From the NCBI GenBank assembly GCA_017394475.1, contig JAFPYQ010000147.1, positions 1 through 14,975 on the forward strand: 14,975 bases of DNA, in the 5' to 3' direction. Below the pieces are notes generated by a model. It did not search any database, was not told the origin of the DNA, and saw nothing but the letters and a program-made list of their open reading frames with translations. Of this stretch, positions 6,347 through 12,712 are shown piece after piece (position 1 is the stretch's first letter; the number at the start of each line of letters is the position of its first letter). The position numbers were made by a program, and so were the translations under genes. The DNA is from Oscillospiraceae bacterium. Lineage in GTDB: Bacteria; Bacillota; Clostridia; Oscillospirales; Ruminococcaceae.

Positions 6347-6407
6347 GTCGTATCATATTCCTTATCGCTGTGGACAGTGTACGTATGAACATACTGTGTC
6401 GAATAAT

Positions 6408-6436
6408 ATAATACTATGTTTTCACAAAAAAGTCAA
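6408..6436 (-). promoter_or_regulatory. Sigma-A promoter of the kinase/vWA/PP2C operon
   Basis: On the minus strand, -35 TTGACT (6431-6436), a 17-bp spacer and -10 TATTAT (6408-6413) each match consensus at five of six positions. Transcription would start near 6400, giving a leader of about 98 nt to the ATG at 6303. No intervening terminator separates it from the five genes it would drive. Confidence 0.8.
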
Positions 6437-6459
6437 GTAATCTGCCGATAAAATCGTCA

Positions 6460-6491
6460 ATTATAACAAATTCCCGCCTGCATATTGTCAA
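6460..6491 (-). promoter_or_regulatory. Second, distal promoter with a long spacer
   Basis: -35 TTGACA (6486-6491) and -10 TATAAT (6460-6465) are both perfect, with a TG one base before the -10 (extended -10). The 20-bp spacer is longer than ideal. The extended -10 could still make it active, or an activator could compensate for the spacing. The -35 is embedded in the 19-bp dyad at 6479-6497. Confidence 0.5.
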
Positions 6492-6497
6492 TATGCA
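6479..6497. promoter_or_regulatory. 19-bp dyad, candidate operator
   Basis: TGCATATTG-T-CAATATGCA is a perfect inverted repeat around one central base. It covers the -35 element of the distal promoter and lies just after the stop of the 6520-7041 gene. Its size and symmetry suit a dimeric helix-turn-helix repressor or activator. The regulator is unknown. Confidence 0.55.
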
Positions 6498-6519
6498 CAA
6501 GAAACAATGCCGCTGCGGA

Positions 6520-7041
6520 TCACTTGAAATTAACGCCCCATCTCGAAGAACCGATCTTCTTGTACATGTCCATCTTGACCTTGTTCTTGGAGTGATTGAG
6601 CAGGAATATGGCTCCGCCTGCAGCCGCAAGCGAAAGTATCACGCCGAAAACGATGGCTACGGGCTTTGCATGGAGAGCTCCGCCGAAAATGAGCCATATC
6701 ACGATAAGGGCAATGACTATTATGGGCACCGAGAAATTGACAACAGTGCGCCTGTTCACCTTTATATACTTCATGATCTCGTCATTGTCAAAAAGATCAT
6801 AGTATCTTGCAATGAAACTATCCTGCTTAGCCCAGCCGTTGAAATCCTTGAGGTCGGAGAACACATCATTGAAGTTCTGGTTCTCACCTGTTACCCTGTA
6901 ACCCACCTCATAGCCGAGGGAATTGGGCGTCGCACTCATTATATGAACGAGTGTACCTGCCTTGACCTGGTTCCTTCGGTCCTTTACCACGAGAAACTTG
7001 CAGTCAACAGCTTCATCAATACTGCTTATAGTATTTGCCAT
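6520..7041 (-). CDS. Small protein with soluble N-terminus and two TM helices
   Basis: 173 residues, family not recognised. Residues 1-100 are soluble and mixed alpha/beta. The early part (CKFLVVKDRRNQVKAGTLVHI, about 14-34) looks like a small beta-barrel start, followed by a segment rich in Asp and Asn (about 50-90). Two hydrophobic helices follow, about 103-121 (FSVPIIVIALIVIWLIFGG) and 127-148 (AIVFGVILSLAAAGGAIFLL), joined by a short loop. The tail is short and basic (NHSKNKVKMDMYKK). This hairpin topology puts both ends on the same side, probably the cytoplasm. There is no signal peptide. GGAAGGAAG about 7 nt upstream supports the ATG at 7041. It has its own promoter at 7193-7221. No clear terminator separates it from the operon below, so partial readthrough into the kinase operon is possible. 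Confidence 0.8.
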   Translation of the reverse strand: MANTISSIDEAVDCKFLVVKDRRNQVKAGTLVHIMSATPNSLGYEVGYRVTGENQNFNDVFSDLKDFNGWAKQDSFIARYYDLFDNDEIMKYIKVNRRTVVNFSVPIIVIALIVIWLIFGGALHAKPVAIVFGVILSLAAAGGAIFLLNHSKNKVKMDMYKKIGSSRWGVNFK

Positions 7042-7079
7042 AACACTCTTCCTTCCAAACTGTTATCCTTTTTGTAATG

Positions 7080-7136
7080 CCGCTGCCGTTACCCGTTTTT
7101 GATTCTATCGTGTATTAGATGTACCGCCGGCAGCGG
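7080..7136 (-). promoter_or_regulatory. GC-rich long-range stem in a 5' leader
   Basis: CCGCTGCCG (7080-7088) and CGGCAGCGG (7128-7136) are perfect 9-bp complements enclosing a 39-nt loop. They lie in the roughly 145-nt leader of the 6520-7041 gene, between its promoter and its ribosome site. This is a structured leader with possible cis-regulation; no known riboswitch class is recognised. Confidence 0.45.
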
Positions 7137-7192
7137 GGACTGTGGTATATGATAAAAAGGCATTTTCTGCACTTACAGAACCACACATTAAT

Positions 7193-7221
7193 ATTATAAC
7201 ACATTTAGTTAAAAATTGCAA
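7193..7221 (-). promoter_or_regulatory. Extended -10 promoter of the membrane-protein gene
   Basis: On the minus strand the -10 is a perfect TATAAT (7193-7198) with TG one base before it. A 17-bp spacer leads to a weak -35, TTGCAA (7216-7221). Transcription would start near 7186, giving a leader of about 145 nt. Confidence 0.75.
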
Positions 7222-7249
7222 CTAAATTTTTTTGTGACAATTTTTAACT
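7207..7249. promoter_or_regulatory. 12-bp inverted repeat over the leftward -35
   Basis: AGTTAAAAATTG (7207-7218) and CAATTTTTAACT (7238-7249) are perfect inverted copies separated by 19 bp. The left arm overlaps the spacer and -35 of the 7193-7221 promoter. A nested pair, TTTAGTT / AACTAAA (7204-7210 and 7220-7226), adds a second dyad. The layout suits a two-site operator. Confidence 0.5.
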
Positions 7250-7269
7250 TTATATTTTGATATTTGTGT

Positions 7270-7283
7270 AAATTGTACAATTT
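7270..7283. repeat. 14-bp perfect palindrome
   Basis: AAATTGTACAATTT is a perfect dyad in the AT-rich centre of the divergent region. It shares the AATTG/CAATT core with the inverted repeat to its left, so it may be a third site for the same regulator. That link is inference. Confidence 0.4.
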
Positions 7284-7460
7284 TCGTCAAAATGTACCAG
7301 ATACATTGTTTCTTTTAATATCAGAACTCCCCCGAAAAGTCAGTAATACAGTGTATTTTTCTGTTGTCGCCCCCTCGGGGATGGATAACCCGCAGTGCAG
7401 CCATCAAACACCCATCTTTTATACAGGAAATGTCCACAATCTTAAAATTTCCAAAAGCAC

Positions 7461-7489
7461 TTTACAAATCGCGGTGAAAGTAGTATAAT
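7461..7489 (+). promoter_or_regulatory. Sigma-A promoter of the pullulanase operon
   Basis: -35 TTTACA (7461-7466), a 17-bp spacer and a perfect -10 TATAAT (7484-7489) would start transcription near 7496. That leaves a leader of about 34 nt ending in the ribosome site GGGAGGG (7516-7522). Confidence 0.85.
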
Positions 7490-7529
7490 TATTATGTATG
7501 CGTATGCAGTTTTGTGGGAGGGCATATAG

Positions 7530-9494
7530 ATGTTTACCGAAGCAGAAGAAAAGTATTACTACGACGGAGACGATCTCGGAGCGGTCTATGCTAAGAACAA
7601 GACCGTTTTCAAGGTATGGTCACCCTATGCGAACAGCGTATCCGTACTGCTTTACCATACCTGCAAGGATGAGAACCCCTACCGCCGTATGCCGATGAAG
7701 AAAAACCGCAAGGGCGTATGGGAAAAGGTGGCAAACGGCGACCTCGAAGGCGTTTTCTACACCTATGAGGTGGTCAAGGATGACGTGGCGATAGAGACCA
7801 TCGACATATATGCAAAGAGCGCAGGTGCCAACGGTGCCATGGGCATGGTCATCTGTCCGGAGAACCTCAATCCCGCAGGCTGGGGGAACTACAAGCTTCC
7901 CCCCGTGAGATCATACACCGATGCCATTGTATATGAGCTCCATGTCCGCGATTTTTCAATAGATGAGAGCGGCCATTTCTGTTACAGAGGGCGTTTTCTC
8001 GCCTTTGTGGAAAAGGGCCTCATAAACGATGCGGGAGACTGCGTGGGCATAGACCATCTCAAAGAACTGGGCATCACCCATGTACAGCTGCAGCCGGTCT
8101 TCGATTTCCAGACCATAGACGAGACCCTCGTCCACAAGCCGCAGTTCAACTGGGGTTATGACCCGCTGAACTTCAATCTTCCCGAGGGCTCCTATTCCAC
8201 CAACCCATACAGCGGCCATTCCAGGGTGGCGGAGTTCAAGCGCCTCGTTCATGCGCTCCACTGCGCAGGGATACGCGTCATCATGGATGTGGTGTACAAT
8301 CACACCTATGCCACCGCCGATTCCCCCTTCAACAAGACATACCCGAAATACTACTACCGCCTCTGCGGTCCGAATAACGAATACTTCTCCAACGGCTCGG
8401 GCTGCGGCAACGAGATAGCCACCGAAAGGAAGATGGTGCGCAAGTTCATCATCGACAGCCTGTGCTACTGGACAAAAGAATACCTTATAGACGGCTTCCG
8501 TTTCGACCTCATGGGGCTCTATGATATAGAGACCCTGAACATCGCAGAGAAAAAACTCAAGGAAATAAACCCCGACATCATCCTCTACGGTGAGGGCTGG
8601 ACAGGCGGAGGCTCCGCCCTTGAAGACGGGAAGCGCGCCATGAAGCTCAATGCGCGGCACACCCCGGGCTACGGCTTCTTCTCCGATGATTTCCGCGACA
8701 CCGTGAAGGGCAACAACTTTGAGAACCGCTCAAAGGGCTATGTAAACGGCGCTGAGGGCAACGAGGAATATGTGAAGGAAGTAATGTGCGGACGGATACC
8801 CCATCCGCAGCTCCCCAATCTCAACACCTACGCATGGGCAGTATCTCCCTGCCAGACGGTGAACTATGTGGAGGTGCATGACAATCTCACTCTGTGGGAC
8901 AAGCTGTGCTACACCAATCCTACGGATCCCATAGAAATAAGGATAAAGATGGACAAGATGGCGGCTGCCATGGTCATGCTGTCACAGGGTATCGCCCTGA
9001 TACAGGCAGGGCAGGAATTCCTGCGCACAAAGCCGCTCCCCGGCGGTGCTTTCGACCACAACAGCTACAATTCCCCGGATATAGTCAATTCCATCAAATG
9101 GAACAGGAAGACCGAATATTCCTATGTTTACAGGTACTATAAGGGGCTCATCGAATTCAGGAAGGCTCACAGCGCATTGAGGATGTCCACCGCCGAGGAG
9201 ATAGGGCAGAACATGCGCTTCTTCGACAAGCTCCCCGGCAGGATAGTAGGCTTCGGCCTCTACAATGACAACGAGCTCGATGAGATAGCCGTTTTCTTCA
9301 ATCCCACCCCCTATGATGTAAAAATGTACGCCTTTGGCGAATACAAGGTATATATAGACGGCAACAACGCAGGCACCGTCCCGATGTACACAGTCTGCGG
9401 AGAATACCTCCTCCCCCCCTACTCCACTATGGTAATGGGAAAGAAGAACGAGGAGCCGCAGCCCGATGAAAACACCGCTGACGGACAGCAATGA
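7530..9494 (+). CDS. pulA: Type I pullulanase (GH13 debranching enzyme)
   Basis: 654 residues. It hydrolyses alpha-1,6 branch points of pullulan, glycogen or branched maltodextrins, releasing linear chains. An N-terminal CBM48-type beta domain spans about 10-110. Then comes the (beta/alpha)8 GH13 barrel with the type I pullulanase signature FNWGYDP (206-212, usually YNWGYDP), region I DVVYNHT (253-259), region II DGFRFD with nucleophile Asp326, region III YGEGW with acid/base Glu355, and region IV VHDN with Asp451. A C-terminal beta domain starts near 570. The catalytic set is complete. There is no signal peptide or wall anchor, so it acts in the cytoplasm on imported maltodextrin or stored glycogen. 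GGGAGGG 7 nt upstream supports the start. A response regulator follows at 35 nt, so the two-component genes are probably co-transcribed with it. Confidence 0.93.
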   Translation: MFTEAEEKYYYDGDDLGAVYAKNKTVFKVWSPYANSVSVLLYHTCKDENPYRRMPMKKNRKGVWEKVANGDLEGVFYTYEVVKDDVAIETIDIYAKSAGANGAMGMVICPENLNPAGWGNYKLPPVRSYTDAIVYELHVRDFSIDESGHFCYRGRFLAFVEKGLINDAGDCVGIDHLKELGITHVQLQPVFDFQTIDETLVHKPQFNWGYDPLNFNLPEGSYSTNPYSGHSRVAEFKRLVHALHCAGIRVIMDVVYNHTYATADSPFNKTYPKYYYRLCGPNNEYFSNGSGCGNEIATERKMVRKFIIDSLCYWTKEYLIDGFRFDLMGLYDIETLNIAEKKLKEINPDIILYGEGWTGGGSALEDGKRAMKLNARHTPGYGFFSDDFRDTVKGNNFENRSKGYVNGAEGNEEYVKEVMCGRIPHPQLPNLNTYAWAVSPCQTVNYVEVHDNLTLWDKLCYTNPTDPIEIRIKMDKMAAAMVMLSQGIALIQAGQEFLRTKPLPGGAFDHNSYNSPDIVNSIKWNRKTEYSYVYRYYKGLIEFRKAHSALRMSTAEEIGQNMRFFDKLPGRIVGFGLYNDNELDEIAVFFNPTPYDVKMYAFGEYKVYIDGNNAGTVPMYTVCGEYLLPPYSTMVMGKKNEEPQPDENTADGQQ

Positions 9495-9529
9495 CCTGAT
9501 GAAACGCTTTTGAAAGTGAGGGAAGTTCC

Positions 9530-10252
9530 ATGAAAAGGATACTTGTCTGCGAGGACGAGGATGTAATAAGAGATTTCGTCGTGATAAACCTGAAACGCGC
9601 AGGTTACGACGTTATAGATGTGAACAACGGCGAGGAGGCGCTCCGCGTATTCGACAGCGAGCACGGTGAATTCGATATCGCCCTGCTCGACATCATGATG
9701 CCCGGCATCGACGGATTCCATGTCTGCAAGGAACTCCGCCGCAGAAGTGCCACTATCGGCATAATCATGCTCTCCGCAAAGACACAGGAGATGGACAAGG
9801 TGAGCGGCCTTATGCTGGGTGCCGATGACTATATAACCAAGCCCTTCTCCCCCTCCGAGCTCACTGCCCGCATAGATGCGGTATACCGCAGGGTCAGCAT
9901 GGCATTCGTGCAGGAAGAGAAGACCAGCACTATCGTTTCCGGCCCCTTCGAGCTCAATGTCAAGAGCAGGACAGTTTCAAAGAACGGCCAGCTCATAGAC
10001 CTCACACAGGTTGAATATTCCATCCTTGAATACTTCATCACCAATCAGAACACAGCCCTCGACAGGGGCAGCATACTCCAGCATATCTGGGGCAACAACT
10101 ACCCCGGCGATGACAAGATAGTAGATGTGAACATTCGCAGGATCCGCCTCAAGATAGAGGATCAGCCCTCCCACCCCCGCTATATCTCAACTATATGGGG
10201 ATTTGGCTACAAATGGTCGGACGGCACCTCCAAGGATGAGGACGAGCCCTGA
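9530..10252 (+). CDS. OmpR/PhoB-family response regulator
   Basis: 240 residues. The receiver domain (1-120) has the acidic pocket EDED (8-11), phospho-acceptor Asp54 in LLDIMMPG, switch Ser82 in MLSAK and Lys104 in YITKPF. All are intact, so it should be phosphorylated normally. A winged-helix DNA-binding domain (about 138-232) contains VEYSILEYF, VDVNIRRIRLKIE and ISTIWGFGYKW, typical of trans_reg_C. It is therefore a transcription factor that binds direct repeats as a dimer. GAGGGAAG upstream supports the start. It lies 35 nt after pulA and 52 nt before its sensor kinase. Its targets cannot be read here; control of polysaccharide use is suggested only by the link to pulA. Confidence 0.93.
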   Translation: MKRILVCEDEDVIRDFVVINLKRAGYDVIDVNNGEEALRVFDSEHGEFDIALLDIMMPGIDGFHVCKELRRRSATIGIIMLSAKTQEMDKVSGLMLGADDYITKPFSPSELTARIDAVYRRVSMAFVQEEKTSTIVSGPFELNVKSRTVSKNGQLIDLTQVEYSILEYFITNQNTALDRGSILQHIWGNNYPGDDKIVDVNIRRIRLKIEDQPSHPRYISTIWGFGYKWSDGTSKDEDEP

Positions 10253-10304
10253 TCTGACCGCCTCCTTTATGCACAGAGCATACAGGGAGAGATAAGGAAA
10301 ATAA

Positions 10305-11771
10305 ATGGAGCAGTCAAACAGGCAGCCCGCCGCAAAGGAGCCCTTCACGGACGGACAGGATCAGCCCGTCCGCAAAAAGGCAAAGGCGAACATCACAAGG
10401 CGCTGGCTGCTGAACAACCTCGGCGTGAGTGCCATCGTCCTGGTGGTAGTGGCCATGACCCTGTCCCTCATCATCAGTTTCTACTATATGAGCAGTGCAG
10501 GGCAGTATGTCACCTCACAGCTGAGCACAGTGTCGGGTCTGCTGCGGCAGTATTATACCGACAATCCCAGCACCTTCGCCTCCCAGGTGCGTTCGCTGAT
10601 ACAGGACTGGAACCCCAAGGACAGGGCGGAGCTCATGGCAGTGAGCCGTGACGGCAAAGTCACCATGACATCCTCTGGCTTTGAGCCCACAAGGGATATA
10701 CTGGCATCCGATTTCTATGATGCCGTGGACAGCGGCAGTACAGGCTTTTTCAGAGGGCGGCTGCCCGACGGTGAAAGAGTCGTGGCTGTGAGCATGGTCA
10801 CTCCCGATGCCGCAGGCGACTATGCGGTGATACGGATAGTAAGCTCCCTTTCCCGCGTGGACAAGCACATCCGCAGCTATATAGTGGGCATCACTCTGCT
10901 GTGCATAGCCATACTGGGGCTCATATTCTATCAGGGGATGTTCTTTGTAAATTCCATCGTCATACCCGTGAACCGCGTGGGCAATACCGCAAGGCGCTAT
11001 GCTGACGGCGATTTTTCCGTGCGCATCCCTGTGGACAGCGACGATGAGCTGGGCGAGCTGTGCAAGACCATCAACAAGATGGCGGACAACCTGTCCCAGT
11101 CCGAGGCCATGAAGAACGAGTTCATTTCCAGCGTATCCCATGAGCTGAGGACGCCCCTCACCGCCATAAAGGGATGGGCTGAGACAATAGAGGCCATGCC
11201 CGATGATGCTGAAATGATACAGAAGGGCATGAGGGTCATAAACTCCGAGACCGAGCGCCTTTCCCAGATGGTGGAGGACCTTCTGGACTTCTCCCGTATG
11301 CAGAACGGCAAGTTCACTATGGAAATGAGCAACGTGGATATCCTGGCAGAACTGGGGGATGCCGTGCTCATATACACCGAAAAGGCCAAAAAGGAAGGCA
11401 TAGAGCTCATTTACACCGAGCCCGCCGATCTGCCCATAGTACATGGTGACAGGAACAGGCTGAGGCAGGTGTTCATCAACATCATCGACAATGCGATAAA
11501 ATATTCCGAAAAGGGCGGTCTTGTCACCGTCACCACCGCTGTCACCCCCGACAGGTTCATTCAGATCGAGGTGGCAGACAACGGCTGCGGCATCAGTGAA
11601 GAGGATCTTAAAAAGGTAAAGCAGAAATTCTTCCGTGCCAACCATATAAAAAGAGGGTCCGGCATAGGCCTTGCCGTTGCCGATGAGATAATCTCCCTCC
11701 ACGGCGGCTCTGTTGATATAAAAAGTACGATAGGCAAGGGAACGCAGGTCATCATATCCATTCCATACTAA
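10305..11771 (+). CDS. Membrane sensor histidine kinase (HAMP, HisKA, HATPase)
   Basis: 488 residues, the cognate sensor of the preceding regulator. It has a basic cytoplasmic N-terminus, TM1 at about 40-61, an extracellular sensor of about 130 residues (62-190) and TM2 at about 192-215. A HAMP domain follows (about 216-268). The H-box FISSVSHELRTPLTAIKGW has phospho-acceptor His279. The N-box has Asn396 in IIDNAIKYS, G1 is DNGCG (425-429), the F-box is KFFRANH and G2 is GSGIGLAVADEII. All catalytic boxes are intact. The extracellular part has no recognisable motif, so the ligand is unknown. The architecture is that of the WalK/ResE/PhoR group without a PAS domain. AAGGA about 6 nt upstream supports the start. 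A hairpin-rich repeat follows the stop and may end the transcript. Confidence 0.93.
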   Translation: MEQSNRQPAAKEPFTDGQDQPVRKKAKANITRRWLLNNLGVSAIVLVVVAMTLSLIISFYYMSSAGQYVTSQLSTVSGLLRQYYTDNPSTFASQVRSLIQDWNPKDRAELMAVSRDGKVTMTSSGFEPTRDILASDFYDAVDSGSTGFFRGRLPDGERVVAVSMVTPDAAGDYAVIRIVSSLSRVDKHIRSYIVGITLLCIAILGLIFYQGMFFVNSIVIPVNRVGNTARRYADGDFSVRIPVDSDDELGELCKTINKMADNLSQSEAMKNEFISSVSHELRTPLTAIKGWAETIEAMPDDAEMIQKGMRVINSETERLSQMVEDLLDFSRMQNGKFTMEMSNVDILAELGDAVLIYTEKAKKEGIELIYTEPADLPIVHGDRNRLRQVFINIIDNAIKYSEKGGLVTVTTAVTPDRFIQIEVADNGCGISEEDLKKVKQKFFRANHIKRGSGIGLAVADEIISLHGGSVDIKSTIGKGTQVIISIPY

Positions 11772-11778
11772 GAAAACG

Positions 11779-11856
11779 CTGTTTAAATATAGCCTCCCCT
11801 GAAAGGGGAGGGGAACCGCCGCCGTTAAGGCGGTGGTGGAGGGGTTAGCTAAACAG
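11779..11856. repeat. Hairpin-rich intergenic repeat element
   Basis: Terminal inverted repeats CTGTTTA (11779-11785) and TAAACAG (11850-11856) enclose two hairpins. The first is CCTCCCC / GGGGAGG (11793-11799 and 11805-11811, loop TGAAA). The second is ACCGCC / GGCGGT (11815-11820 and 11829-11834). GTGGTGGAGGGGTTAG follows. I recall similar GC-rich hairpin units as dispersed intergenic repeats in gut clostridia, but copy number cannot be seen here. The terminal inverted repeats give a MITE-like look. There is no clear T tract, so its role as a terminator for the sensor-kinase transcript is uncertain. Confidence 0.65.
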
Positions 11857-11858
11857 AT

Positions 11859-11887
11859 TTTACGATTTAATCAGTGATTTCTTAAAT
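11859..11887 (+). promoter_or_regulatory. Possible weak promoter of the AT-rich gene
   Basis: TTTACG (11859-11864), a 17-bp spacer and TTAAAT (11882-11887) are a modest sigma-A match just beyond the repeat element. It would start transcription about 20 nt before the start codon at 11914, close to the ribosome site GGGGGT (11900-11905). Confidence 0.3.
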
Positions 11888-11913
11888 AAATAACATTATG
11901 GGGGTATTCTATA

Positions 11914-12405
11914 ATGGCAAAAGAAGTTAAATGTAAAAAATGCGGCTTGACATATCCCCGCAAAAACAGGTCTTGTCCTTATTGTCACAAAAAACGTCCT
12001 GTATCACTCTTGACAGTTCTCCTGTTTTTACTTATTTTGATTGCAGGAGCAGTTGCTTTTGGCATAAAATTTCTTAACATTAACTTAAGCAACATCAAAA
12101 ACAGTTCCGTTTATGACAGCTTCGCTATACAATGTGAATATGAATACGACATATTTCATTCTATAAATGTTACATTCATAAATATAACTCCTCAAACAAG
12201 AAGTGCTACCTATGATGTTGCTATATATGCAGATAATCAGCAGTTATGTAACGAAGCCGTAGTTATTGATGACTTATTTGCAGGAAAGCAGACTGTCGAA
12301 TCGGTATATTTTTTCCCGGATAAAGAGTATAGCGAATATGAAATATATATTTCTCCATACGGTAAAGGCGAATACAAACTTCTGACCAAATTAAAAGTAG
12401 AGTAA
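11914..12405 (+). CDS. Zinc-ribbon single-pass membrane protein, AT-rich
   Basis: 163 residues, family not recognised. The N-terminal zinc ribbon is CKKCGLTYPRKNRSCPYC (Cys7, Cys10, Cys21, Cys24). One membrane helix (about 30-50, LLTVLLFLLILIAGAVAFGI) follows. The remaining 110 residues are rich in Tyr, Ile and Asn and probably form a beta-sandwich outside the cell (a FxxL/DUF-type bacterial adhesion-like fold is possible but unsupported). Positive residues before the helix place the ribbon in the cytoplasm. GGGGGT about 8 nt upstream supports the ATG. Its base composition is clearly more AT-rich than pulA, the two-component genes or mtaB, with many AAA, ATA and AAT codons, which suggests acquisition by transfer. 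It overlaps the next gene by one base (TAATG). Confidence 0.7.
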   Translation: MAKEVKCKKCGLTYPRKNRSCPYCHKKRPVSLLTVLLFLLILIAGAVAFGIKFLNINLSNIKNSSVYDSFAIQCEYEYDIFHSINVTFINITPQTRSATYDVAIYADNQQLCNEAVVIDDLFAGKQTVESVYFFPDKEYSEYEIYISPYGKGEYKLLTKLKVE

Positions 12406-12698
12406 TGGCTCTTTTCAAATCTAAGACAAAGGAACAGAAGGAACTCGAAAAGCTGCTGAAAGAGCGCGAGAAGAAGGAAAAGAAGATCAGGAAAGCATGG
12501 GAGAAGCGCCTTGACTATGTGTATACCGACAAGGCACTCAAAGCCGCAAAGAATGTAATGCTCCAGCGTGCCTACAATATTGACAGCATGCAGTATGAGA
12601 AAATGGTGCGTGAGCTCAGGGAGAACCTGCACAACAACAGCATCCCCGATGAGAACGAGATACAGCTCCCGCCGCCCTCCGTATCCGATGAGGACTGA
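12405..12698 (+). CDS. Short charged coiled-coil protein
   Basis: 97 residues, function unknown. Residues about 5-40 are almost entirely Lys, Glu, Arg and Leu in heptad-like order (KEQKELEKLLKEREKKEKK), predicting a long helix or coiled coil. A second helix (about 41-75) and an acidic, Pro-containing tail (IPDENEIQLPPPSVSDED) follow. There is no membrane segment. The ATG shares its A with the stop of the preceding gene (TAATG), and no good ribosome site precedes it, so translation is probably coupled to that gene. Its codon use is more GC-rich than that gene and resembles the mtaB side. The 14-nt gap to mtaB implies co-transcription. Confidence 0.7.
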   Translation: MALFKSKTKEQKELEKLLKEREKKEKKIRKAWEKRLDYVYTDKALKAAKNVMLQRAYNIDSMQYEKMVRELRENLHNNSIPDENEIQLPPPSVSDED

Positions 12699-12712
12699 CG
12701 GATACCACAGAT

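Larger units (their letters stand above)
7042..7529. other. 488-bp divergent intergenic region
   Basis: This region separates the leftward membrane-protein gene from the rightward pullulanase gene. It holds a promoter for each direction, a structured leftward leader, a 12-bp inverted repeat over the leftward -35, and palindromes at 7270-7283 and 7345-7357. The core (about 7185-7320) is very AT-rich. I see no reading frame here with a ribosome site and no RNA gene. Confidence 0.7.

Noticed and set aside
7956-8660. Minus-strand open frame of 234 codons opposite pulA
   Set aside because: The plus strand encodes an intact GH13 catalytic set across the same bases, and the antisense product shows no family features.
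10515-11702. Minus-strand open frame of 395 codons opposite the sensor kinase
   Set aside because: It is a shadow of a histidine kinase with every catalytic box intact. The antisense product is rich in His, Gly and Tyr with no motif and no ribosome site.
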